Assembly: GCF_014648435.1 (NCBI RefSeq)
Contig: NZ_BMRC01000001.1
Location: 506,481-570,480 of the forward strand
Reading direction: 5' to 3'
Length of the DNA: 64,000 bases
Source of the DNA: Nonomuraea spiralis
Lineage (GTDB): Bacteria; Actinomycetota; Actinomycetes; Streptosporangiales; Streptosporangiaceae
The notes beneath the pieces were generated by a model. That model saw nothing but the letters and a program-made list of their open reading frames with translations, was not told the DNA's origin and did not search any database. Positions within the stretch are counted from its first letter, which is position 1, and every line of letters starts with the position of its first letter. Shown here piece after piece: positions 17,758 to 25,454 of the stretch. Both the position numbers and the translations under genes were made by a program.

Positions 17758-17916
17758 GCTGCGGGCTCTCCGCCTGGCGCGGGACCTCACCATTGCTCAA
17801 GCCGCCCGGACGTCAGGGTGCGCGAGCGGCGAGGTCTTTCGGGTCGAGAATGGCCTGACCTTGGGCAGGCCCAGGTTCCCGGGCTGGCCAAGATGTTCTT
17901 CCATGTCTGTGAGTGA
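17732..17916 (+). pseudogene. XRE-family regulator remnant
   Basis: GRELRALRLARDLTIAQAAR and EVFRVENGLTLGRPRF match a Cro/C1 helix-turn-helix. After GRPRF the reading must change frame to continue as GLAKMFFHVCE and a stop at 17914. The frameshift and short length indicate a dead gene. Confidence 0.5.
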
Positions 17917-17990
17917 CAGGCAGGAAACGCCCGACGCCCAAGCGGGGCACCATGCCGGGGCGCGCAGCAGATCAGGCCGTTCGGGCTCCT

Positions 17991-18025
17991 GGCGCCTTCG
18001 AGGCGGGATCCGCTTCGAAGGCGCC
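17991..18025 (-). terminator. Terminator of the Ro60 gene
   Basis: GGCGCCTTCGA (17991-18001) pairs perfectly with TCGAAGGCGCC (18015-18025); an inner GCGG/CCGC stem continues the helix. It lies 23 nt after the Ro60 stop. Confidence 0.7.
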
Positions 18026-18048
18026 TCCAGCGGATCCGAGGGTTGAGT

Positions 18049-19719
18049 TCAGTCTCGGATGAAGCCGTTGACGATCAGTGGCAGTGAGGCGTCCAGACCC
18101 GCCACGTTGAGGACGCCCTCGTCCCGAGGGGCGCCGATCGAGTGTCCCGCTGTCGTCATCGCGGCCAGGACCACGCGGGCCCCGGGGGCGACAGTACGGC
18201 GGTAGGTGTCGAGTTCCTGCGACGGGTGTGCCCGGCCGGCCCACGTCTCGTTGTCGGTGAAGATCACGATGCCGTCCGCCCGCATGCGCTGCTCGCGCGC
18301 CCACCGGAACGGCAGGGACAGGTCGGTGCCGCCGCCGGACGGCTGCCAGGAGGCGATCTCACGCAGGTTGGTGCGCGGGGTCACCTTCGAGGCATGGACG
18401 CTGGTGTCGACATCGATGACGTGGACGTTGCCGCGCTCGATGCGGGCGAGCATGACCGCCATCGCGTTGCCGACCTCGTACGGCGACCCGATCGGCGAAC
18501 CGCCCACGCGGACACCGCCGCCCCAGCTCATCGACCCGGACGAGTCCACCGCGACCAGCAACCTCTTCCCGGACGGTTCGACCGTGCCGAAAGCCGCCTC
18601 GTACGTCTCCTCCAGCGCGTCCAGGATGGCCGGGACGGGATGCCAGGTCTGGTGGTCGGCGCGCGGGTTCGGCTGTGCCCGCCCGGAGGCGTAGACGCGC
18701 ATGGCGAGCCATGCGTCCATCGGGTGGATGCGGGCCCGGAGGATCGCCTCGCGGTCGGTGAGTCGCAGCACCGCACGCGACGTCGCCGCCGCCGTCGGCG
18801 TGAGCGTGCCCAGCCGGGTCATCCGTGCCAGGTTACGGATGAGCGCCGTCATGCCGACCGTCTCGATCAGGGCCTCCCACACGGCAGGCTCGCGGAGCAT
18901 GGCGTCCGGCAGGAACTCCCACGGCACCTTCGTCGTGGTCACGACTCGTACCGCCTCGGACGGACTCGTGACGGCCTTCGCGGTCAGGAACCGGTCCACC
19001 GCGGGCAGCGCCTGGCGTGCCTGCTCGTCGCCGACGTTGCCGGCGATCCACCCGAACAGGGTCCTGCGCTGGTCTCCGTCCGCTGCCGGGTGCGCGATCC
19101 GGAGTACGTCGCGCAGGTCGAACGCCTCACCTTGCGGGGTCTTGCGCTGGCGGGCCTTGCACGCCTTGAACGCCACGGCGTCGGGCGTCCCGTTCAGGAA
19201 CCAGGAGCCGAGCGCGGTCCGCAGCGACCGGCCCATCGTCGGCGCGACACCGCGGGCGGTCGGCTTGCCGCCCAGGTTCTTGTAGTAGCCGAAGAACTGG
19301 GCCAGATGGTCCGTCGTGCGAGCGACCTTGGGAAGAGTCACCTTGGCGGCCTGGCGGGTGTCGGCGTCGCCGTTCGCGTAGCAGGCGGCCAGCGCGAACA
19401 GAGCGGGACGCTGCTTCGGCGCGCGCGGTGGACGTGCCGTGGAGATCGCGGTCAGCAGTTCGACCACACGCGGGCCGTCCTCGGCGATCGCCTGGAACAA
19501 CACGCCGGCGTTCTCGGCGGTCAGCTTGTCCTCGCTCACGTAGTAGGTACCGCCTGTCGTGCCGAGGATCAGGAAGTCCTCCAGCTTGCGCCACACGTCC
19601 TTGGCGAAGACGTAGCCACCTGCCGCGTTCTGAACCTGGTCGGGGCGACCGGGCAGCGGCCGCGTCTGCGGCGTCGCGATGGCGGAGACGCCGGCGAGAG
19701 GGTCACGGTTGCGGGCCAT
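18049..19719 (-). CDS. rsr: Ro60/TROVE-domain RNA-binding protein (Rsr)
   Basis: 556 residues. The N-terminal two thirds is the TROVE HEAT-like ring (GGTYYVSEDKLTAENAG, NPRADHQTWHPVPAILDALEETYEAAF), and the C-terminal third a von Willebrand A domain with the MIDAS motif DSSGSMS, plus TDL and FTDNETW. Bacterial Ro60 binds Y RNA on its outer surface and misfolded RNA in its ring, and in Deinococcus works with PNPase in RNA decay; no PNPase gene is nearby. ATG 19719 is set by GGAGG and the usual MARNRDPLAG start. Directly upstream on the same strand are three Y RNAs, so the locus is a self-contained Ro60/Y RNA unit. Confidence 0.93.
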   Translation of the reverse strand: MARNRDPLAGVSAIATPQTRPLPGRPDQVQNAAGGYVFAKDVWRKLEDFLILGTTGGTYYVSEDKLTAENAGVLFQAIAEDGPRVVELLTAISTARPPRAPKQRPALFALAACYANGDADTRQAAKVTLPKVARTTDHLAQFFGYYKNLGGKPTARGVAPTMGRSLRTALGSWFLNGTPDAVAFKACKARQRKTPQGEAFDLRDVLRIAHPAADGDQRRTLFGWIAGNVGDEQARQALPAVDRFLTAKAVTSPSEAVRVVTTTKVPWEFLPDAMLREPAVWEALIETVGMTALIRNLARMTRLGTLTPTAAATSRAVLRLTDREAILRARIHPMDAWLAMRVYASGRAQPNPRADHQTWHPVPAILDALEETYEAAFGTVEPSGKRLLVAVDSSGSMSWGGGVRVGGSPIGSPYEVGNAMAVMLARIERGNVHVIDVDTSVHASKVTPRTNLREIASWQPSGGGTDLSLPFRWAREQRMRADGIVIFTDNETWAGRAHPSQELDTYRRTVAPGARVVLAAMTTAGHSIGAPRDEGVLNVAGLDASLPLIVNGFIRD

Positions 19720-19768
19720 GGAAGTGCCTCCATAGGGATGTTCGACCCGCCGGACGGCGGATGTGAGG
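19720..19768 (-). other. Ro60 mRNA leader with Y RNA-derived fragments
   Basis: Read on the minus strand, the leader carries CACATCCGCCGTC, the 3'-end signature of the Y RNAs, immediately followed by GGCGGGTCGAA, their 5'-end signature, then the ribosome site. The order (3' end, then 5' start) is what a deletion between two Y RNA units would leave. CCGCCG and CGGCGG can pair as a small hairpin just before the ribosome site. Confidence 0.55.
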
Positions 19769-19906
19769 GACGGCGGATATGGGTGCGTCGACCGGATCAA
19801 GACCGGAGCTCCACCGCTGAGCTGTGCGCGGCAAGCCGCGCAGCGGGGACTCGAACCCCGCGACCGCCGGTGCCGGGAGATAACCGAACGACTTCGACCC
19901 GCCGTC
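19769..19906 (-). ncRNA. Y RNA 3 (YrlA-type), tRNA-like module with CUUG-closed acceptor
   Basis: Transcribed 19906 to 19769. The ends pair (GACGGCGG with CCGCCGTC) and the 5' strand holds GGGTCGAAG ... CGGTTATC as in Y RNA Ro-binding stems. Inside is a permuted tRNA: T arm GCGGGG-TTCGAGT-CCCCGC (19861-19843), acceptor TGCGCGG-CTTG-CCGCGCA (19842-19825), D arm GCTC-AGCGGTG-GAGC (19822-19808). Lies just upstream of the Ro60 gene; it could be cut from the Ro60 transcript or have its own promoter. Confidence 0.85.
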
Positions 19907-19929
19907 TATCGGTCGTCAGCTCTGCCGAA

Positions 19930-20048
19930 GGCACGGATGTGGGGCACCGGCCGGGTGCCCAGCCGACCTGGGCGACCGGCCCCACGAGGAGGGGCCGGAA
20001 GGAATCGAACCTCTACCCTGTGGTAACCGACCGGATTCGACCCGTGCC
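19930..20048 (-). ncRNA. Y RNA 2 (YrlA-type), 8-bp acceptor with 7-nt loop
   Basis: Transcribed 20048 to 19930. Ends GGCACGG and CCGTGCC pair perfectly; the 5' strand has GGGTCGAA and GGTCGGTTACC. Permuted tRNA module: T arm with loop TTCGATT (20009-20003) and a weak 4-bp stem, acceptor CCGGCCCC-TCCTCGT-GGGGCCGG (19998-19976), D arm GCCC-AGGTCGGCT-GGGC (19973-19957). Confidence 0.85.
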
Positions 20049-20087
20049 GACGGCAGGGCTGACGACGGACCGGCGAGGTCCGGAGAA

Positions 20088-20220
20088 GACACGGATGTGG
20101 GACGTTCACCGGCGTTCAGGTGCTCTGCCGACTGAGCTACCGGAGCGTTTGGCCCCGGGCAGGACTCGAACCTGCGACCGCCCCATTAGAAGTGGTAACC
20201 GACGAACTTCGACCCGTGCC
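20088..20220 (-). ncRNA. Y RNA 1 (YrlA-type), tRNA-like module
   Basis: Transcribed 20220 to 20088. Ends GGCACGG and CCGTGTC pair (one G-U); 5' strand GGGTCGAAG, CGGTTACC opposite GGTGAACG. Permuted tRNA: T arm GCAGG-TTCGAGT-CCTGC (20175-20159), acceptor CCGGGGC-CAAAC-GCTCCGG (20158-20140, one G-U), then TA and D arm GCTC-AGTCGGCA-GAGC (20137-20122). The T and D arms look so like tRNA that parts could be miscalled as tRNA fragments, but the order is reversed relative to tRNA. First of three tandem units; no certain promoter seen. Confidence 0.87.
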
Positions 20221-20378
20221 CTCACCGGACCGCGCCGGGATCTGAGGGGGACTTGCGAGACAGACGCTAGCGGATCAACGATCGAACCTCGATCCATTTT
20301 CCTGCGGTCACGATTACCGGCCCAGGTTGCGCATCCCGCGTCCGGGGCGGCGCGCGACCGCGTGGCCGGGTTCGTCAT

Positions 20379-20513
20379 TCACCAGTCGCCGCAACCGGCT
20401 TCCCGACATCCTCCCTGCGTGCAGGTGCCGCAGAGCGGCCCGCCGCAGCCGGCGCGGCCGGCCGGAACGACAGCGTGACATGACGGAAGCCCCACCGCCC
20501 GAGGAGAAGTCAT
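20379..20513 (-). CDS. Small cysteine-rich protein, translationally coupled
   Basis: 44 residues, ATG overlapping the stop of the upstream membrane-protein gene (ATGA). The C-terminal half is dense in cysteine: GCGGPLCGTCTQGGC then REAGCGDW, resembling a metal-binding knuckle. No family recognised. The overlap and Cys pattern argue that it is real. Confidence 0.45.
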   Translation of the reverse strand: MTSPRAVGLPSCHAVVPAGRAGCGGPLCGTCTQGGCREAGCGDW

Positions 20514-21241
20514 CTCCAGAAGCGCAACCTTTTCTTGTCCAGCTTGTCCAGCAATTCTTTCCTGTGGCGCTGCGACATGCATATCAGGACGCGTTCATGC
20601 TGGTCGCCCAAGGTGTCCTCGATGCGCAACAGTATGTCGAACTCCACCAGCATCACCGTTGCCTTCTCGGTGAACGCGACCAGCTCCAGATCTGCGTTGG
20701 TCGCGCTGCCAAGTGGCAGCCCCGCCCCGTTGGCGATGTTGGGCAGCGCGAAGTCGACCCGGTCGCGCATGTTGTGGCCCTCCAGCTTGTCGAGGACGTC
20801 GTGCCAGTCCATCCAGTCAGTCAGGGGTCCCTTTGCGGTTCCGCTTCTCGGATCGGCTATCCGGTATCTGTATTTGAGCATGAGGACAACGGCGTGGCCG
20901 GCTCCGGCGTTGCGTACGTGAATGACACGATAGGGCTTCCTGATGAAGCGGCTCTTGTGCAGTATTGACGTGTAGCTGATCACTGGGCGGCTGGTCCGGG
21001 ATAGTTGGGATCGTGCCAACAGGAGGGCCAGTGCGGCGCTCGCCAAAGTGGCGCTCGTCGTAACGTCGAGCACGGTCAGCTTCCACGGCCACGAGTTGGT
21101 GGAACTGAGAGGGATGTTCTTCTTTGTGATCTCCCAGATCACATTCGCTGTCATGGCTGCAAGGAAGACTCTGGGCCACCAGTAGCTGGATCGCTTCCGG
21201 TTGATCAACCTCTGTGCTGGTCTTTCTGGCCGGCTGCTCAT
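20510..21241 (-). CDS. Two-TM membrane protein of unknown function
   Basis: 243 residues: basic N-terminus, a first hydrophobic helix around residues 23-40 (PRVFLAAMTANVIWEI), a second around 57-77 (LDVTTSATLASAALALLLA), then a soluble beta-rich domain ending in a charged KELLDKLDKKRLRFWR tail. No recognised family. Coupled to the small Cys-rich ORF downstream. Confidence 0.6.
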   Translation of the reverse strand: MSSRPERPAQRLINRKRSSYWWPRVFLAAMTANVIWEITKKNIPLSSTNSWPWKLTVLDVTTSATLASAALALLLARSQLSRTSRPVISYTSILHKSRFIRKPYRVIHVRNAGAGHAVVLMLKYRYRIADPRSGTAKGPLTDWMDWHDVLDKLEGHNMRDRVDFALPNIANGAGLPLGSATNADLELVAFTEKATVMLVEFDILLRIEDTLGDQHERVLICMSQRHRKELLDKLDKKRLRFWR

Positions 21242-21415
21242 GTCGGACGCCTTTCGGTGGCCCTTGCGACCTTTCGGGGGGGTGCGTCTCGTCCCGAGGG
21301 TGCTGATCCGGTCGGCAACAAATCCCTCATCACAACGCCAACGAACAAGGGCGCTTCATCGTTGCAAGTGATCACGACAGGCATGCCGCTCAGGAAGACC
21401 ACGACGCTCACGGAA

Positions 21416-21895
21416 TCACTCCACGCCGTCGAGGGAAACTTCGTGCGAGCCGGGGAGGTTCCAGACGAATTCGCCCTTGCCGTCGTTGTCGAGGTCATCA
21501 TCGATGGTCACGTCAGCGGTCCAGCCTCCCGTGAGCGGGCTGTCGTACCACTTGCCGTTCGCCTCCTGCTGGCCTCCGGATTTAGAGTTGATCAGGTACG
21601 TGAGCCCGACGTGGGCCTGGTCCTTGGCGACGTCGTTGCGCTCAAGGCGTGTGTGGACCAGGAAATCGTCGAAGGCGTTGAGCGGTCCGCCGTTCGGGCG
21701 ACTCCACGCGACGTTGACCTGAGCCTCATGCTTGGTGCCGGATTTGCCGACACACACCTTCACCGCGACCAGCACCGGGCCACGTCCCGGTGGATAGAAG
21801 GTCTTCGTGTTGTCCGGGATGGGCCAGCAGGAGTCTGCTGCATGAGCCGCTGACGGGGCCAGGGCGGCAGCGGTGAGTCGCCAACGCCTGTCCAA
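21416..21895 (-). CDS. Secreted protein of unknown function
   Basis: About 159 residues from a TTG at 21895, giving a signal peptide DRRWRLTAAALAPSAAHA cleaved before ADSCW. The mature domain has a polar beta pattern (VNVAWSRPNGGPLNAFDDF, GGWTADVTIDDDLDNDGKG) with an acidic loop that could bind calcium. No good ribosome site is seen, so the start is uncertain. Confidence 0.5.
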   Translation of the reverse strand: MDRRWRLTAAALAPSAAHAADSCWPIPDNTKTFYPPGRGPVLVAVKVCVGKSGTKHEAQVNVAWSRPNGGPLNAFDDFLVHTRLERNDVAKDQAHVGLTYLINSKSGGQQEANGKWYDSPLTGGWTADVTIDDDLDNDGKGEFVWNLPGSHEVSLDGVE

Positions 21896-22174
21896 GGCGC
21901 CTACGAAAGGCGGTCGGAGTGACTGGCTGGAAGTGTCGCGGCAAGGGTGCCAGAGAAGGGGCGCCCGGCGTGCAGGCGGCACGGGCGGCAACCTTCAGGA
22001 AGGATGGAGCCTCTGGCAGTGCATGCTGCGGCGGGGGCCCGGGTCTGTCGTCGATTCTTTTCGCCTGACGGCATCTCCCTGCTGTCGGATCTGGTGGTGG
22101 GAGTCATGTGGTTGCCAGGCTGGGTTGTTGAATTGGTCATCATCCGACGAGTGTGTTTCTGGAGGGCGGCACGC

Positions 22175-22648
22175 ATGGTGCTGACCGAGGCGGTTCCGGC
22201 CAGCTTATCGAGGCAGCGGCGGAGGAGGTGGCCGTTCTTCGTGGGGCTGGTGCTTCTTGCTGTCGTCGTCGCCTACGTCCTGGCGTTCAAGGTTCCCGAG
22301 TGGCGGAACGATGAGAGGCTGGCCCGGTTCGAGGAGCGGGTGAGCATGGCTCCGTATCCGCCTGACACGGAACCAGGGGATCGCCCTGTGCAGGGGGTCG
22401 TGGGTCTTCAGTCCGGCAACAGCAATCACTGCGACTTCGCGGTCCGCCTGTCCCTGCTCACCAAGCTGCCGGACGCCGAGATCGCGCGCTACTACGAGTC
22501 GCTGACCGTCGAAGGGGTTGACGGGCGCGGGATCGCCGGCAGCGTGTTCGTCAACCCGAGTGGATCGTGGCGGGCCGGATACAAGAGCGTCATCGTCGAG
22601 TTCTTCGACGGATTCCACGAGCCTGGTCTCGATTGGCGCTGTCACTGA
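22175..22648 (+). CDS. Membrane-anchored protein of unknown function
   Basis: 157 residues from ATG 22175 after GGAGGG. Basic RQRRRRW, one membrane helix PFFVGLVLLAVVVAYVLAF, then an outside domain with two cysteines (NHCDFAVRLSLL ... DWRCH). Typical small actinobacterial surface protein; no family recognised. Confidence 0.6.
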   Translation: MVLTEAVPASLSRQRRRRWPFFVGLVLLAVVVAYVLAFKVPEWRNDERLARFEERVSMAPYPPDTEPGDRPVQGVVGLQSGNSNHCDFAVRLSLLTKLPDAEIARYYESLTVEGVDGRGIAGSVFVNPSGSWRAGYKSVIVEFFDGFHEPGLDWRCH

Positions 22649-22988
22649 GAAGCGACGGCGTCCGGCCCCGGGCCGCGGGTGCCGTGATCTGCGACCGAAT
22701 CCGCTGAGGCGGAGGATCGAAGAGGCCGCAACGCGAGCGGCGCTCGGGTTGGATGTGGTCTCCGGAGGCGCCGCGACGTGGCGGCAGCCGTAAAAGAAGG
22801 GCGCGCAAAGGTAAAGCACGCATTTGGCGGTGGCTTTCTTATCGCCAGGACGATGTGTCCGAGAGTTTCTGTCGTGAAAATGCGTCCGGCGGCCGGGAAA
22901 GAAATTCGGGCCGCCCGTATTGACGTTTCCCGGTAATGGCGGGTCACCATGGAGGGGCCAAAGGAAGACGCGAACAGTGGGAGGAAAC
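22649..22988. other. Intergenic, no gene seen
   Basis: No ORF with signature or ribosome site. The AT-richer stretch near 22840-22925 probably holds the promoter of the following secreted-protein gene. Confidence 0.4.
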
Positions 22989-23381
22989 GTGCTCAAGGAA
23001 GCATGCGCTGTCAGCGCCCTTGTCGCTGCCGCCCTCGTCCCTTCGATGGCTTCGCAGGCGCTGGCGGATACAGTCCACACCACCGCCACGTCCGCCACCT
23101 CCGCCGCGCCGGACGACTGCGCCGCCAGGAACGCCGGGCACGCCCGGAACGCTCCGTGCAAATGGCTGGAGGAAGGCAACAAGAGGTGCTACTACTGCCG
23201 CGACAAGAAGGGCAGTGGGTACAAGAAGCAGTACTGCGAGAGCAAGCCCAAGCAGCAGGAGTCGACGGAGCGCGAATGCAAGACCACGAAGGAACCGCTC
23301 CCGACGGCTCCGGACCGTACGTGCAAGACGTGCACGGACACCAAGACCGGGAAGGTCCTTTCCCGGGAGTGCAACAGCTGA
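22989..23381 (+). CDS. Secreted cysteine-rich basic protein
   Basis: 130 residues from GTG 22989 (GGAGG just before). Signal peptide LKEACAVSALVAAALVPSMASQALA, then a lysine- and cysteine-rich body with CYYCRDKKGSGYKKQYC and CKTCTDTKTGKVLSREC. The paired CxxC units suggest disulfides or metal binding. No family recognised. Confidence 0.6.
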   Translation: MLKEACAVSALVAAALVPSMASQALADTVHTTATSATSAAPDDCAARNAGHARNAPCKWLEEGNKRCYYCRDKKGSGYKKQYCESKPKQQESTERECKTTKEPLPTAPDRTCKTCTDTKTGKVLSRECNS

Positions 23382-23676
23382 CATCCGGTACGCGCTCGTG
23401 ACGGTTCCGCCCGGCTCAAGGGGCTCAGAGGGTTCGGAGGGCCCAACGGGCTCCCGCGGGCGGTGAGCGACGGGAGGCGGCGCGGCGGCGAGTCGACGTG
23501 ACCCGCCGTGCCGTCCCCCCGCCGTCCCCCCGCTTTCGCGGGCGGGCGCGCGCCCGCCGTCGGCCGACCCCTCGTCCATCGGGTCGTAGGGTTTCGGGGA
23601 CGACCCGCCGTACCGAACCACCCGGGCCGGTACGGCGGCGGGCGAGCGGCTAACACACCCGAGCCGACGGCGGCCG
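23382..23676. other. Intergenic, GC-rich with hairpins
   Basis: 295 bp between convergent genes. Several short GC stems could end transcription from both sides; no gene is supported. Confidence 0.4.
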
Positions 23677-23871
23677 TCACTTCTTGAAGGTGTCCTTGAC
23701 CTTCTTGCCGGCGTCCTTGACCTTCTCGCCGGCCTGCTTCAGGCCGCCCTTGGTCTGATCGGAGCGCCCCTCGGACTGCATGCGCCGGTCGCCGGTGGCC
23801 TCGCCGACGTTCTCCTTCGCGCGTCCCTTGAGCTCCTGCGCCTTGTTACGGATCTTGTCCTTGCTGCCCAT
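23677..23871 (-). CDS. CsbD-family stress protein
   Basis: 64 residues, almost all Lys/Glu/Gly/Ala: GSKDKIRNKAQELKGRAKEN and repeated GEKVKDAGKKVKD. This is the CsbD fold, small helical proteins induced by general stress in many bacteria. ATG 23871 is preferred over 23877 because AAAGG is then 7 nt away. Confidence 0.88.
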   Translation of the reverse strand: MGSKDKIRNKAQELKGRAKENVGEATGDRRMQSEGRSDQTKGGLKQAGEKVKDAGKKVKDTFKK

Positions 23872-24023
23872 GTTCATGCCTTTCTGGTCGAATTGTCGCG
23901 ACCTCTTGTACTGTCCAGCCGGCAGGGGCGGAAACCTGGTTCCGGTCAGGCCGATGCCCGGCGCGGCCCTCGCCGCCCGCTGGGTGCCGAGCGAGTGGGG
24001 GCGTGTGAATAGACTTGTCCAAC

Positions 24024-25454
24024 GTGACTTCCAAGCCGCGCATCCCGAACGTCCTGGCCGCCCGTTACGCCTCACCTGGGCTGGCCCGCCTGTGGTCCCC
24101 CGAGTACAAGATCATCGCTGAGCGGCGGTTGTGGCTGGCGGTGCTGCGTGCCCAGGCCGAGCTCGGGATCGCGGTGCCCGAGGGCGCGGTCGCCGACTAC
24201 GAGAAGATGGTCGAGCAGGTCGACCTGGAGTCCATCGCGGCGCGCGAGCGGGTGACCCGGCACGACGTCAAGGCCCGGATCGAGGAGTTCAACGCGCTGG
24301 CCGGGCACGAGCAGGTGCACAAGGGCATGACCTCGCGCGACCTGACCGAGAACGTCGAGCAGCTGCAGATCCGCGACAGCCTGCTGCTGGTACGCGACCG
24401 GGTGGTGGCGCTGCTGGCGCGCCTGGCGTCCCTGGCCGAGGAGCACACGGCCACGGTCATGGCGGGGCGTTCGCACAACGTGGCGGCGCAGGCGACGACG
24501 CTGGGCAAGCGCTTCGCCTCGGCCGCCGACGAGCTGCTGGTGGCCTACCGGCGGCTGGAGGAGCTCATCGGACGTTATCCGCTGCGCGGCGTCAAGGGCC
24601 CGGTCGGCACCTCCCAGGACATGCTCGACCTGCTCGGCGGCCAGGAGGACCGGCTGGCCGAGCTGGAGGAGAAGGTCACCGCCCACCTGGGGTTCTCGCG
24701 GCGGCTGACGAGCGTCGGCCAGGTCTATCCCCGTTCGCTGGACTTCGAGGTGGTCACGGCGCTGGTGCAGCTGGCCGCGGCGCCGTCCTCGCTGGCCAAG
24801 ACGATCCGGCTGATGGCCGGGCACGAGCTGGTCACAGAGGGTTTCAAGGAGGGCCAGGTCGGCTCCTCGGCGATGCCCCACAAGATGAACACCCGTTCCT
24901 GCGAACGTGTCAACGGCCTGACCGTGGTGCTGCGCGGCTACGCCTCCATGGTGGGCGAGCTGGCCGGCGACCAGTGGAACGAGGGCGACGTGTCCTGCTC
25001 GGTGGTGCGCCGGGTCGCGCTGCCGGACGCGTTCTTCGCCTTCGACGGGCTGGTGGAGACGATGCTGACCGTGCTGGACGAGTTCGGGGCGTTCCCGGCG
25101 GTGATCTCCGCCGAGCTGGGCCGCTACCTGCCGTTCCTGGGCACGACGAAGATGCTGATGGCCGCGGTGCGCGCCGGCGTGGGCCGCGAGCAGGCCCACG
25201 AGCTGATCAAGGAGCACGCGGTGGCGGCGGCGCTGGCGATGCGCTCGCGCGGCGCCGCCAACGAGCTGCTCGACCTGCTCGGCGCCGACGAACGTTTCCC
25301 GCTGGACCGCCAGGAGCTGGAGGCCCTGCTGGCCGACCGGGTGTCGTTCACGGGAGCGGCGGCCGCGCAGGTCGCCGAGGTGGCGCGGCAGGTCGGGCAG
25401 GTCGTGGCCGAGCACCCGGAGGCCGCCGCGTACCGGCCGGGCGAGATCTTGTGA
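24024..25454 (+). CDS. purB: Adenylosuccinate lyase
   Basis: 476 residues of the fumarase/aspartase superfamily. It cleaves SAICAR and adenylosuccinate in purine synthesis. The signature GSSAMPHKMN is at about residue 289 and the catalytic His region TSRDLTENV near 103. I use GTG 24024 (TSKPRIPNVLAARYAS is the usual actinobacterial start); TAGACT at 24009-24014 just upstream would make a leaderless transcript. Overlaps the next gene by GTGA. Confidence 0.95.
   Translation: MTSKPRIPNVLAARYASPGLARLWSPEYKIIAERRLWLAVLRAQAELGIAVPEGAVADYEKMVEQVDLESIAARERVTRHDVKARIEEFNALAGHEQVHKGMTSRDLTENVEQLQIRDSLLLVRDRVVALLARLASLAEEHTATVMAGRSHNVAAQATTLGKRFASAADELLVAYRRLEELIGRYPLRGVKGPVGTSQDMLDLLGGQEDRLAELEEKVTAHLGFSRRLTSVGQVYPRSLDFEVVTALVQLAAAPSSLAKTIRLMAGHELVTEGFKEGQVGSSAMPHKMNTRSCERVNGLTVVLRGYASMVGELAGDQWNEGDVSCSVVRRVALPDAFFAFDGLVETMLTVLDEFGAFPAVISAELGRYLPFLGTTKMLMAAVRAGVGREQAHELIKEHAVAAALAMRSRGAANELLDLLGADERFPLDRQELEALLADRVSFTGAAAAQVAEVARQVGQVVAEHPEAAAYRPGEIL

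Noticed and set aside
20100..20200. Ordinary tRNA genes on the minus strand at the T- and D-arm sequences
   Set aside because: The arms occur in the wrong order (T before D), the acceptor is closed by a loop and no anticodon arm exists; a Y RNA fits all three copies.
22944..23621. Minus-strand 225-codon frame over the secreted Cys-rich gene
   Set aside because: The plus-strand frame has a ribosome site and signal peptide; the minus frame is low-complexity.
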